A DNA stretch of 64,000 nt from Valencia hispanica. Lineage: Eukaryota > Chordata > Actinopteri > Cyprinodontiformes > Valenciidae. Shown in pieces: positions 36,109-47,671 of this stretch. Both the position numbers and the translations under genes were made by a program. Every line of letters starts with the position of its first letter. Within the stretch, counting starts at the first letter, position 1. The notes under the pieces are model-generated. The model was not told the origin of the DNA. It ran no database searches and saw only the letters and a program-made list of their open reading frames with translations. The stretch lies in assembly GCA_963556495.2 (NCBI GenBank), contig OY747712.1, positions 29,361,735-29,425,734 of the forward strand, in the 5' to 3' direction.

Positions 36109-37949
36109 CTATCATTGGTCAGAAATTTAAAAGACGGACACAAAAAATGCTGCGGGGGGTCACATAAGGACTTCAAAAGAGTTCTGTGTTTGAGTTATTG
36201 TGAAGTATGAAATGCCCGAGCCAACTATAACTTTGTTCTTGTAATGCTACCTCGAGTAGAAGAACAAACTTCTCCGTTCTCATTGAGTATGTACAAGTTT
36301 TACACTTATACACTTAATCATAAAATGGGAAATTGAGAAAGTTTAGCAGCCACATTGTCTAATTTTGGCATTACCATCTATCCTGTGGACAAAGAAAACT
36401 ACTATATCTCTAATTTTGGCAGACAAAACAGGTAGGTGTCAGTGCCACGTTGACATATGGTGATTATTTGAGCAAACTGGTGCAGGGTATTTTGCCCTTT
36501 TAAAGTTTTGTACTTTTACTGTTTTGGTCTTTATTTGTGGCTTGGAATAGAGCTGGCTTCCACATAAGATTTTGTATTGACAATGCATCAATTTACACCT
36601 GCTTTGAAAAAAGCAAATAATTTAACTTTATAAGCCTATGCTTAGTCTGCCATTAGGAAATGTAGCTATGTGACTCCAATAAATATCTACTACCAGAAGG
36701 CCACTAAGTTACTTTGATTTCGTCTGGGGTTATAATCTGCCACATTTCATGAGAATCAATGAGACCAGATGGGAATCAGTGTGAAATATAAGTGTAAATG
36801 GAGTATATTAGGTCTTTTGAAAACAATGTACAAATACATATGTGAGATTTGTTTTTGAGCATTTTAGCATTTCCCATGCACACAGTCATGCTCAGCTATG
36901 TGCATCTCTACAAGAGACCGAAGGTTTTTGACTGCCTGGTGAAGGAAACAAAAGACTAGATTGAGTGTGTCATTGGAATGTATTGTGCTTTAATAAGGCA
37001 CAGCAGTGTGCCTGAACATTAGTCAATGGGAAAGTCAAGCAGTTAAGAAAACAGATTAACTGTCTCCACATGACAAAGGCCAGCCAAAGAAAAATGTGGC
37101 CCCTCTAGCATGAGCCCCCATTCCAATTAGATCAGTAGGGTCGCTGTGGGTGTTACTGTAATTTGAGGTGTGATTGAGGAGGCTGAGAATTGAGTCATAC
37201 GCATGTGTGAATGTCTGTAGGTCTTTTTGCATGGATGTCACATATCTTTAACACTGGCCTGCATCTAGAGTAGAATTCTCTTTTAGGTTTACTCTTTGTC
37301 ATGCCACAGGCAGCCTTCTTTCTCTTGTCCTGGGGACGGATGAGCACTACTGTGAAAGCTCCACGGGTCCCATGGGTGCCATTCCACCTTTGCAACTCTC
37401 TTTGCCTCTCTGTCTATCTCTTGCAATTTAAAACAGAATATTGTTTGATAATTATTTCAGCTTTTAGGAATATTGCCCATGCTCATGACTTCTGAACAAT
37501 GTGTTGTATTAGTTCCTCTTTTAGTGATGAGAGAGAGTATAACAGTTAAATCAATCTTTTAAATGATTTGCTGGACTTGCTGCATATACAGTTTGTATGT
37601 GACTCAAGATAAATGAGTGTCATCGATTGGCTTGGATTACAGATTCAGGAGTGCAAGTTTTGTCAAATTCCACAGACTATGAATGAGTGGAAATCAATTA
37701 TTTGGGCCATTTAGGGATTCATCCTCATTCTCATGGTCTAACCTCTACTTCTCATGCCTGAGTGATTCTGGACACCAGTGATGACAAAAACTCTTATTGC
37801 TGATTTGAGTGTTCCTGAAATGCTCATCATAGTTTTTGAGTGAGTAGACGTTACAAGGTACTGAGTCTTATGGTTCCTTAAACATTAAATAATTAAGACA
37901 CAGTGTTTTACGTCATAGACCAAAACACTGTTACAGCATATTTAGTCCC
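36109..37949. other. No recognisable feature
   Basis: AT-rich DNA with no named repeat and only short ORFs. Confidence 0.4.
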
Positions 37950-38262
37950 TCAGAAGACTTGATGTTCCTCCACAAAAAATGTTATGCTCAAAAAGCTACT
38001 GAAGCATTTTTTTAATAGGTATATTATGCAACTCTGCTCTATTATAATATGCTGGAAGTTGGAGATAATTTGCAACACATGCAAAACGATATACGTATAT
38101 GGCAGAAAACTGATGATGCTCATCACTCTGAATGCCCTGAATTCCTGTTAGAGGCTACAAAAAACTTGAGACTAGGGTGGATGTTCCCTTTACAGCGTGA
38201 CAATGACCTCAACCTTATACCTAGACCAATAATGGAATGATTCAGCATTATCATATAGCATA
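37950..38262 (+). mobile_element. Tc1-like transposase relic
   Basis: The text at 38075-38240 encodes, across frames, NAKRYVYGRK, then CPEFLLEATKNLRLGWMFPL, then QRDNDLNLIPRPIME. This corresponds to the middle of a Tc1 catalytic domain with the glycine-rich box deleted and the second aspartate region partly kept. No terminal repeats were found. It is an old, dead fragment. Confidence 0.6.
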
Positions 38263-39039
38263 GTCAAAGTCCAAGCTGTGGCTTGAACAAAGGTGTTAAC
38301 ACCAAATATGGACTTCAAACGTTTGAACAATGAAAGGACAGTACTTGGCTTCAGTCAACAAATATCAAAATAAAAAACAATGAATAAATATAGAGTCCAG
38401 ACCCGGCACCAGAGGGCGGGCCAGGTGGATTGGGTCCGCCCATTCAGGAATCAGGACTGCCAAAGACAGATTGCAATGCCCTGTTCCGACCATGCAATGT
38501 ATTGACTCTGTTCCACACTCCATACCAGTCTGTGGCTGTTATGCAACAATTTGTTGTTTGCAAGCTGCTAATGAACACAAAGAATAAGAAGTGTGTTGTG
38601 TTATTGTTAGGCTAACTTGCATGTGGTAATTCTGATGAAAACTTTGTGGGGAATACACACAAGGAAGGGAATTATCAAGGTTTTGAGTGGCAGATGATGT
38701 TGGATTTTGGACATAAGATTTGTTGTGGACTAACTATTTTAAAGGAGGACATTAACTGAACCATTGTGGGTGTAAAAAGACAGTTTTTGTTTGGCTCTGT
38801 CCTGGGTTTTGATATCTGGCTTTGAATGCTACGATCTCATTTATTTGATTTCTGAGTGGTTTGACAAAACCCTGTACTGTATCTACAGTTTTGATTGTAT
38901 CATTGATTGGCATACATTATTTGAATCACAAGCAGGGATAGGATGATGCTGAAATTCAGCCCGGGAGCTTGGAATTTTGTTTACCTCAGGTGGGTCGAGG
39001 ATAAGAATTTTTAAATTTCTTTCCATGAATACCTCTTCC
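38263..39039. other. Unassigned
   Basis: A GC-richer patch at 38398-38470 (CCCGGCACCAGAGGGCGGGC) may belong to a repeat I cannot name. The rest is AT-rich. Confidence 0.35.
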
Positions 39040-39743
39040 TGTTAGGTTCCTTGGGTGTTTGGGCTTTGAGTTTTAGATAATTCATTCCCTTATTCAGTTT
39101 ACATCATTCCGTAAGTCTAGTTCTTGGTGTTGTGTTGCTTGAGTTTTTTCCTTCCACTACGTTTTCTCACCCTCAGGTGCTCTTATGTTTGGTTTCTCAT
39201 GTTTGTGTTCATCCCTTATTTATTTTCTTAGGTTCCTTCTTTTACTTATTCATTATTAGTCCCAGTTAGTTCTGTTATTTTTAATTTCTCTTTCTGGTCA
39301 GTCCTCTTTAAAGAATCCTTCCTTGTAGGTTTATTTCCTTGGTTCTGTGTTCTTTACTCTGGTGCTCTCCAGTTTCTCTTAGATTCATAATTAATCCTTA
39401 CTCCTCTTTAGTTTAGTCCTCTGTCTAATCCTTATGTTTTGCTCTTGGCCTTCCTCTCTCTTCCTCTAGCCATTCTGCCTTCTGTCCCAGCTACTGATTG
39501 TTTCCACCTGTTCTCTCACCTGCAACTGCTTCTCCAAATTAGCCCTTAGCCTTGTCCCTGCCACTTGCACACCGCCTCAGTATACTTAAGCCCTTCTCTG
39601 ATGGTCACTACTTGCTGGTTTGTCGTCAATCTTTCCCGTCCGGTTCCTGTTTTTCCCGTCGCTACAGTTTTCTGTAAGAACTAGTGTTTTTGTTATAAAA
39701 TCATTCTATTTTACTTGCTGCATTTGGGTCCTTTAACATGACA
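39040..39743 (-). mobile_element. Solo LTR, family A, inverted and diverged
   Basis: This is the reverse complement of the LTR at 8630-9289: it ends TGCATTTGGGTCCTTTAACA then TGACA. It starts TGTTAGGTTCCTTGGGTG and has the same order of blocks between. Flanks are CTTCC (39035-39039) and CTTCG (39744-39748), a 5-base duplication with one change. It differs enough from the other copies to be an older insertion or a sister subfamily. Confidence 0.7.
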
Positions 39744-42304
39744 CTTCGTGGCGCTGAGGCAACCTATATTTGGAAGCCCTGTAAGATTAGGGGCGCTTTC
39801 TTTCAGAGCAAGAAAGAGCAACTGACATCAGCGAGCAAACAAAATCAAACAATATCGGCGAGCAAACAATATCAAAAGGAGACAGGAAATTGAGTGCAGC
39901 AGCGAGCGGTACTAATCACCCGCAGCTGCAGCAGCACTAGGGGCTACAAAGTGCTTACAAAGATCTTCGATGTCTCACTCACATACACAATCAGACATAC
40001 AGCAGGATCATGACAGTGGCTCAACCACGGCTGCTGTTGGAGGTACAAAAATAAATGTTCTGGTATCCGATCTAGCACAGACCGGCCATTAGGGAAAACT
40101 CCCGGACCTTCCTATAGTTTACTGGCCGTTTACTACCGTCTTTCTGTGTATACAGAAGATCTTTTTTTGTTTTCATTTTTCTTCAAACCATGCCTGAAAA
40201 TCTGCAGTATGGAACCAAGTTAGAAAATAAACCAAACCCTTCCTCTTCCTAACTAAAGCCAACATCTCACCATCGATTCATTGATGCCAAGCTTATGTGC
40301 AGTAGCTCTATTTCCTTCTTTGACAGCCAGCTCAATTGCCTTTATCTTAAAAGCTGCTTCATGTGCATTTATTAGTGTTTTTCATGATAAGGGTTTTTGC
40401 ATTATGTACAAAATATTAGTTCAAAATCAAAACTAGTGTCTTCTTTGGCACATAATCTTTTCCCCCCATGTTTGTCTAACTTTTGTGGTTCCTGCTATAG
40501 TGCCCCCCGCAGGCCATTAGCCAGTAAATATCTATTTATTAGCCGCATAGTTGTATAGGCTGCAGAGCCTGTGAAGAAATAGCTGCTCATAGCCCTAAAA
40601 TTATGGTAACCTCTTTTAATGAATTATGAACGGTATCAAGAGCCACTTCTCCAAAATAAAGTGACACCACAATGACACAAATTTCCATAGCTATTGTCGT
40701 TAGAAATCAGGCCCTAAAAAGTAAGCATTCCTAAAAACTTGCATTATTAAAACTATTGATGGAGATAAAGTTACTGTAAATGCAATCCATTCATAGTCAC
40801 ATGACTATGCCTGTGTAAATCACAGCACAAGCAAGAGGGGTTTTCCATCAGCATAATCACACAGCTTTTTCTCATTTTTAACACCGCATTACAGCTTCAT
40901 TTGAAATCCAACCATACTCAGGCTGTTCATAGCTGACAGATTTATAGGCATAATTTGTTTTACAATTCACTTTATGACACCATAAGAAGGAAGCACTGAG
41001 TGAACAATCCATCTAAATGGCAATTTCCAATTAGAAACAAATGAAAAGGATCAGAAAAGACCAGCACATTTCCTTTGCCGGTTTCAGCAGCTGGTCTTTA
41101 AAGAAGACTGTTCAGCTGTCAAAATCAGTGGTTTATTAAGGTGGGAAGAATTAGCACTTAAACAGTTACTTTGTGTCCAGTGATCAGATGTAGTGGGCAC
41201 TGATGCGTTCTACCTTTTCAGACATCTCTCTCATTAAACCCAAATAGCGGAAATGAGTACGAGTCATGTGATAAAGTGCCCTGTGTGGAGGAGGAGGACT
41301 GAGGAATGCTGAAGGAATGTGTAGACAATCTTAAGTGTTAGCGGGAAAATAATGTAGGACTTCTCATAGGGGGCTGAGAACTGCACAGAGTTTTTGCCTC
41401 CCACCGTTTCCAAGGCCAGAGAGGAGGGAGGTGTCTGTCTGAACAAAGATCTGTCACAGAAACAAGAAGGGGCGAATGGGGAGTTTAGGTTAGTTGACCC
41501 TGGAACAGATTTGCATTAATTAAATTTTACAGAAGATTTGTGACCATTTTCAGAGTTTTTGTTGCTTTACATAGGTCTCCTCTCAATAGAAAAAAGAACA
41601 TTTTATAAAATATTTATTTTTGCATTTCCAAACATTGACCTCATGGTCAAACTGTGCTTACGATCATAGGCATCAAAGTTTTAATGTTCATCTTTCAATT
41701 CTGATATGTTTTTCCACAGGTTTATAAAATTTCACAGCAAGAGGCAATTAACTCCTTCATCTGCCAAAACATCTGATCAATAAAGTATGTAATTGAGCAC
41801 AGCAATTGGAAGGAAATATGTCACTGTCAGGTAAAGCACACCATTATGTTTAAGAGAGGCTTGTTAATTCATCATTTTTGATTTGCAGAGGAAACCCAAC
41901 GTTTTGATAAACTTCATAACAAGACGCATAACCCTTTCTCACTGTCTAACTTTGAATAAGACAAAACCTTTCCAGTTTTAGGTAATTTAAGATTTCCCAC
42001 TGAAAAATCGAACAAACAGAAATGAGATATCAGGAAGAGAATTCTGAATCTCCACACGTCATGTTTGTCCTTGGGTACAATTTTGAGATTTCTGCCCCTG
42101 TTTGTCACCCAATAACTGTTCATCTGTTCAAACATATATATGCAAGCTTAATCATCCTGGGAATGTCCAGCCCTATTGATCATGAAGGGGCCAGGTTCTG
42201 CTTCCCAGAAATTACTGGATTCTGGTGGAAAAGTTGCATACCAAGGAGATAAGGAGGTGACGAGACCTACACCAAAACATAAAACAAACACATTGAAGTT
42301 TACA
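39744..42304. other. Mixed decayed repeats, mostly unassigned
   Basis: Near 39968-40100 the frame MSHSHTQSDIQQDHDSGSTT and the following GC-rich text resemble part of a decayed DNA transposon, without a diagnostic motif. The pogo-like piece at 40268-40370 is listed separately. From 40700 to 42300 nothing is recognisable. Confidence 0.35.
40268..40370 (-). mobile_element. Relic of a pogo-like helix-turn-helix
   Basis: On the minus strand one frame reads AFKIKAIELAVKEGNRATAH then KLGINESMVRCW. This matches the form of the N-terminal psq/CENP-B-type DNA-binding helix-turn-helix found in pogo-like transposases. No catalytic domain is seen nearby. It is an isolated fragment, and the family is inferred from about 32 residues. 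Confidence 0.45.
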
Positions 42305-42824
42305 AATGCACTCAGGGACAAAAAACGTCAATGTTGGGGATAGGTCATGTGGTCTGAATTGAAAAAATTGAAACTAAAATGTAAGTGTTTGGCAACAATA
42401 AACGCCATTATATTTGAACGAAAAAGGGGGAAATTTACACATTTACCACACAGCAGTGGCAGCATTTGTTGATTTCTGCAGGAAGGATTCGTGCACTGCA
42501 TGCACTACAATTATGAGTCAAAACATATTGTGTAACTTTTGAAACAACATCCGAAGACATCAAGTTGAAGCTTTGACATAAATAAAAATTCCTGATCTCA
42601 GTTTCAGAGAAAGTTTGTGGGCAGAACTGAAAACGTGTGGGAGATCTAGACTGCCTAGAAAACCTGACTCAGTTACACCATGTCTGTCAAGAGGAATGGG
42701 ACAAAATTGCAGTAAACTACTGTGACAAGCCTGAGGAGGGATTATCAAAAGGTCAGAGTGAGAAAAAAAGTTAACTGTTATATGTTCATATAGTGTGTAA
42801 ATATCAGATTTCAACTGTAGTAAC
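42305..42824 (+). mobile_element. Sleeping Beauty-type Tc1 relic
   Basis: Decayed text aligns in order with this Tc1 group. 42310-42430 corresponds to the first catalytic region (GTGGTCTGAATTGAAAAAAT in place of SDETKIELF codons). 42605-42700 holds TTTGTGGGCAGAACTGAAAA and ACCTGACTCAGTTACACCAT (the NLWAELKK and NLTQLHQ region). The right end is AGTGTGTAAATATCAGATTT then CAACTG, followed by TA. The left end is missing and no frame is open. Confidence 0.65.
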
Positions 42825-43815
42825 GGCAAGTAGGTAGGTGCTTTTTGTATACAAGTAACTACGTTTAAAGTTAACTGAAGAGAAAAATTAATGAAATTTA
42901 AAAAAATTATTGTTTCGAGGCTGCACATTTTGTTTCATTTCTAACTTGCTTTCCTTCTCTGAAACCTCCTTATTCATTCTCCTCATATCATCCATCATTA
43001 TGTTATCTTCCTTCCTATCACACCACCCGTTCCCAGCCAACCCCTAATGTTTTCATCACTTATTGTAACTTTTTCTACAATAATGTGTTCTCACTGCACG
43101 TACTATCAAATATTCCTTTTTTTCCTCTTATCATCTTTGACAACTGTCGAGGGCTTCTTTTATTCATATAGCAAATGTTATGGTATAACAGAAACATAAA
43201 TGAAGAAAAATGCAACACGAGCAGCCTTCAAAAACTTCATTTTGCATAGTAGCTTTAGAGTTAAGGATGAGGGTATGATCATTAATTCCTATAGGACATA
43301 TAAGAGGACAAAGATAAGGACATCAATAAGTTTCTAATACGGGAGAGAAAATATAAATGTAATGGAGTCAATAAAGGAGACAATGAACACAAAAAGAAAA
43401 AGATAGATCTGGTGAGTAATGTGTGGCACTGAAGCACTCCTGTGAATGTGCTGAACCCTGGCTAATGGTTGACATTAAAACCCAGAGCGAAAGAAGAATC
43501 AAGGGTTTATTTAAGAACATAGGATGAGACTGGATTTAGGGAGAGGACACGATGATCTCCCTCTAAAGGCTGATTACATCTGTTGAAACAACACACTGAT
43601 ATTTACAGAGAAACTCTGAAGCTCAGTAGTGGGCCTTGCAGATTAGCCAGTCCAGCAGCATGCTCACTGTCACTTTTATTTTGTGAGGAAAGTAAGTTTG
43701 TGCCTGAATATGCGTCTATGAATTTTGAATGCATCAGACTCTTTGTTCGTTTGTCCATTTTTTTCTTTGCATATACTTTTAACTTAAAAAAGAAGAGGTT
43801 GCATCATATTTCATA
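42825..43815. other. No recognisable feature
   Basis: AT-rich DNA; ORF 43583-43870 has no motif. Confidence 0.4.
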
Positions 43816-44107
43816 TACAGTGCTTTTCAAAACTTTTTATATATGTATCTGGACCCATTCAATAGATTAGAATATAACTGAAAAGTTCATTTATTTCAGT
43901 AACTCCATTCACTAAGTGAAGCACATTATATAGATTAATTACACAGACGGATATTTTGAAGGCATCATTTCTGTTAATAATGGTGATTTTAGGTTTAAAG
44001 CTAATGAGACATGGCCTTTAAGATTAGAATATAACATCATAGTAAAATAAGTCTGTTTAATACCTGCTTAAAGGTTATTTTCAAAAGACATATACAATAT
44101 GCTAAAC

Positions 44108-44332
44108 TATAGGTACCCAACCTAGGTCCTCAGGGCCCACTATCCTGCATGTTTTTAGTGTTTCCTTGCTGCTGCACACCTGTTTTAAATAGATGGCTGA
44201 TAAACAGGCTTCTACACAATTGGAGGCATGCTAAGGAGGTAATGCAATCAGTTGAGTCAGATGTGCTGGAGTGGGGAAACATCTAAAACATGGAGGAGAG
44301 TGGGCCCTGGGGACCAGGGTTGGGGACCACTG
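44108..44332. mobile_element. hAT-type MITE inside the old Tc1 element
   Basis: A 225-base element begins TATAGGTACCCAACCTAGGT and ends CCAGGGTTGGGGACCACTG, diverged inverted repeats of the CAGTGGTCCCCAACC type. It is flanked by a perfect 8-base duplication, TGCTAAAC (44100-44107 and 44333-44340). It is non-coding. Confidence 0.8.
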
Positions 44333-45062
44333 TGCTAAACACAAAGTAGTGCATAAATGCAAAGTGGAAGAACGTTGAAACATGGTTTTCAAAATCTTTT
44401 ACAAGTAAAAATCTAAAAAACAGAGTGTATTTGTTTGACACTTTCTAGAACTACCTTTTACTGCAATTGTGGCTCTTGGTCTTTTGGGGTATGTCTCTAA
44501 AAGCTTTGTACTGTCATATCTACTAATTAAAGGACCCAAACGCAGTAAATAAAGAAACTGATTTAATCAAACAAAATAACAAGGCACAGGTACTTACAAA
44601 ATTGGGGAAACCGGGAAGTGAAACAACGGGGAGCACAGGAACTGAAACACAGAAGTTGGACAACAGACCAGGGAGTATTGACAGAAAGAGAGCTGTTTAC
44701 AGTAAATACTGAGGTGAGAGTGAGGAAATGGCAGAAACCATAGGACCAATTAGTGGGGAAGCAGTTGCAGGTGAGGGCAATAAATGAAACTGGGTAAGGA
44801 GCAGAGTGGCAGGGAGACAACAGTAAGGAAAACGGATAAGAAACAGCAAATCCTAAACTATAAAATAACTAAATATAATGTATCTAAGGAAGAATCTAAG
44901 GGAACTTAAGGAAACACTGGAGAGCAGAAGGAAGAAGTAAATTGGGAAACTAAAGAGAAATAAACTAAGGAAACACAAGTGAGAAGATGGACACGAGTCC
45001 AAAAGATCAAAAGTTATAGTCCGGAGGCCTGCGGAGCAGAACCTTGTGGCCTGGAAAGCGGC

Positions 45063-45134
45063 GGACCCTCGGGAGGCAGGCGCAGAGGACCCTCGGGAGG
45101 CAGGCGCAGAGGACCCTCGGGAGGCAGGCGCAGA
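45063..45134. repeat. Three tandem 24-base repeats
   Basis: Unit GGACCCTCGGGAGGCAGGCG plus CAGA occurs at 45063-45086, 45087-45110 and 45111-45134 without change, then decays. It lies in the internal part of the LTR element near its 3' LTR. Confidence 0.95.
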
Positions 45135-45164
45135 GGACCCACGCCGAGGTGTGAAAGACACTAA

Positions 45165-45668
45165 AGCTTGGTTTATACTTCTGCGTCGCGTCAGTCGCGT
45201 AGGTTACGCCGTAACCGCCGTACCCACTGCTGTGTTTATACTTCTGCGTAGGGCTGAAAGCGTTGTGTTGCTGTTTCATTTCCAGACCTGCAGGTGGCAT
45301 TAGGCTGGTATCGGTCGGCAAGCTCCACAGGGCAGAGTTTTTCTGATGGTTTGCTTATGTTTGCTTTAGTTCCGGCAAGTATTTCCTGTTTTAGAACAAC
45401 GATGGCGCTCGCTGGTCTGGTCCATTGTGGGTTGTGTTTTAAAAATGGCAGCTTCCGCATACATTCAGCAACAAAACCCAAACATCCGGAAATATGTAAT
45501 CTCACTGACCAATCACAAGGGAGTACTTCCGCATCTCTGCGCCGTGTCGCCGGACTGCACGTCAGGTCCGAGGAGGTGCGCGTCAAGCCTCTGTGGACCT
45601 ACGGAGAGGCTACGGCGATTACAGTGTACCCTACACGAGGGACACGACGCAGAAGTACAAACCGGCCT
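45165..45668. mobile_element. Harbinger-like MITE inside the LTR element
   Basis: A 504-base element begins AGCTTGGTTTATACTTCTGC and its other end, complemented, reads AGGCCGGTTTGTACTTCTGC. The repeats continue GTCGCGTC and GTCGTGTC. TAA lies on both sides (45162-45164 and 45669-45671), fitting the 3-base TWA target of PIF/Harbinger. An internal copy of TTTATACTTCTGCGTAGG occurs at 45235. It is CpG-rich and shows no transposase. Confidence 0.75.
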
Positions 45669-46385
45669 TAAGTGTAGAGGACCCTCGTGGTGGAGGCGCT
45701 GAGACGTGACAACGAACTCGAGGGCGTGGTCACCAGGCGACTCTTGGAGGCGACAAGAACCGGAGGAGTGTCCATCTGGACACTCGGAGGAATCAGGAGT
45801 CAGGATTGTGTCCTTCTGAACACCCTCTGAGGAAGGAGCTAGCGGCCGGCTAGCTGCTCTGATGGAGCGACGACAGCGAGTGCATTGACCACGGACAGAC
45901 TGGGGAGCAGATGGAGAGTGGGTCGGAAGATGAGCCTCCTCTCCATGGGGCCTAGAAGTCCTTAGATGGATCAAGTCCTCCCTGTCCCCATAGAAAAAAA
46001 TCCCAGAGGTCGTCCTCCTCCTCCAGTCTTGGGGGCTGTTCAAATTTTATGGGAGGACCAGATGGGGAGGAATGACCAGCTGGCAGAAGTGGAGGTGGCT
46101 GACTGAGTTGTTCTGATCCAACAGTTCTTCTGAACTAATTCAGCCGCCCTCAAAAGCTCACCCAGAATAAAAGATTCCAGGAGGATCTTATGTTCTAAAA
46201 ATAGCTTTTTTTAGGCTAGCCGCAGCCACCTCCCGCTCCCAGGGTGGACAAGACGACTTAACTAAGTCAATCAGAGTCCTGTATTTATCTTTTAGCTGCT
46301 CAATAAGCAGCAAAACTGCTGGGCCCAAATGGTTGGTCCCAAGTGGCTGGTTTGTTCTGTCATATCTACTAATTAAAGGACCCAA
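45669..46385 (-). pseudogene. gag-like region of the LTR element
   Basis: On the minus strand, just inside the 5' LTR, a frame reads NQPLGTNHLGPAVLLLIEQL then KDKYRTLIDLVKSSCPPWER and EVAAASLKKAIFRT, ending at 46188. This is a plausible start of a capsid polyprotein, with a predicted helix. After stops, a second frame (46043 down to about 45672) is rich in Arg, Ser, Pro and His (NSPQDWRRRTTSGIFFYGDR). No zinc knuckle is seen. I infer gag from position and composition only. Confidence 0.45.
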
Positions 46386-46520
46386 ACGCAGTAAATAAAG
46401 AAAACTAATTTAATTAAACAAAAGAACAAGGCAAGGAACAGGAAGGAACACAGAAAAGAAACAGAAAACAATCCTAATCTAGAAAATAACTAAAGATAAT
46501 ATGTATCTAAGGGAACTTAA

Positions 46521-47005
46521 AGGAGCATGGGGCAGAATGAAGAAACAAAACTCACAAGCGACGCGGCCGGCGCTGCAAGTTACTGCAGCCACCCGTAAGG
46601 GAGCGCGCACAAACGCTTCACAAAAAGGCATACCTCTTCACAGTGACATACTTCTTTTTCTTAGTGCCACTTTTTAGTGGGCTGTCAGTCGTCCTTGGTC
46701 GTTTCCCAGTTGCAGAAGAATCCATTCTCACAATTGAATCAATGGAGGTCTGTGACCATTTTTCTTCCTTTTTTAATGCTGTCGAGAACGCACACACAGT
46801 GTCAATTGATGTCACACCGGTAGGACACCGCGGGAAATTCGGGCCCCGAACTGCAGCACGTTTTGCAGCACACAGACAGTTTAAGAAAATGAAACGATAC
46901 GTGGGTGGGCTCATTCTTTTTGGTTTATAACGCTTTGTCACCCAACAGTATTAAAAAACTGGACATGGATGTTTACTTTATTTACAAATCCTGCCCCATG
47001 TTCCT
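46521..47005. mobile_element. TTAA-flanked non-autonomous element inside the LTR
   Basis: A 485-base element begins AGGAGCATGGGGCAG and ends CTGCCCCATGTTCCT, inverted repeats of 15 bases with one mismatch. TTAA lies on both sides (46517-46520 and 47006-47009). The sister LTR at 44512 reads straight through the empty site (GGAACTTAAGGAAACACTGG). TTAA duplication points to piggyBac or Kolobok. An open frame of 107 codons (46618-46941, minus) ends in the basic stretch GTKKKKYVTVKRYAFL, with no transposase motif. Confidence 0.8.
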
Positions 47006-47671
47006 TTAAGGAAACACTGGGTACAGAAGGAAGAAGTAAATTGGGAAACTATCTAAAGAGAAATATACTAAGGAAACACAAATGAGAAGGGGGACACAAA
47101 CAAAAGGTGAAAACATCTAATAGCAAGGAGGGAATATGAAAACAAGGAAGTGCCATAAAATAAATACCAAAGAATACATTAAAATGATAATTAAACCGAA
47201 TAAGGAAAAGAACTAACTTCAAAAACCTAAGAACTATGACATGTACATTTAGAGGATAAAGTTTTCACCCAATCTTATTTGCCAAACAACTCTTCAGTTA
47301 CATTTTAAGGAGAGCTAAACATCAATTTTCTAGTCTTTCCACAGATCTCAAGAATAATTTGGGTCTGTAATTTGATTAGTTCATTGTCGCACATTATAAT
47401 GACTTAAAAGAAAGCATTACATTGTTGTTCTGAATGTTTAGGGTTGTTGTCTTCTCAGTAACTGAACCTTCACCTCAGTCTGAAATCTTTTGCAGCATAT
47501 AACAGACTTTTGATACAGTATTGCTCTGTTTAAAACTCCATCTATCTTTACACCAATTCTGTCAGTACTCCTGCTGAAGAATAGCATCACCAAAGCAGAA
47601 TTATGCCACCACAAATTTTCTACTGTGGGGCTGATGTGTTCATGGTGATGTCTGTGTTAGTTCTGCATGTA

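Larger units (their letters stand above)
44512..47241 (-). mobile_element. LTR retrotransposon, family A, non-autonomous
   Basis: The insertion begins TGTCATATCTACTAATTAAA and ends GAACTATGACA, flanked by TGTAC on both sides (44507-44511 and 47242-47246). Copies of the LTR lie at 44512 to about 45000 (end truncated) and at 46358-47241 (internally deleted and itself invaded). Read on the minus strand, the 5' LTR is followed directly by GAACAAACCAGCCACTTGGG, where a primer-binding and leader region is expected. No protease, reverse transcriptase or integrase is present, so it must have depended on another element. A Ty3/Gypsy affinity is suggested by the leader and gag-like frame but not proven. 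Confidence 0.75.

Noticed and set aside
39968..40100. Possible hAT transposase N-terminus (MSHSHTQSDIQQDHDSG...)
   Set aside because: Too short and without a BED finger or other diagnostic motif.
45063..45134. Three regularly spaced 24-base repeats considered as a CRISPR-like array
   Set aside because: Units are directly adjacent with no spacers, lie in an LTR element, and the genome is eukaryotic; a simple tandem repeat explains them.
45294..45702. Overlapping ORFs of 91-125 codons on both strands
   Set aside because: They lie inside the CpG-rich Harbinger-like MITE, where the low stop-codon frequency of GC-rich DNA gives chance ORFs; no domain is visible.
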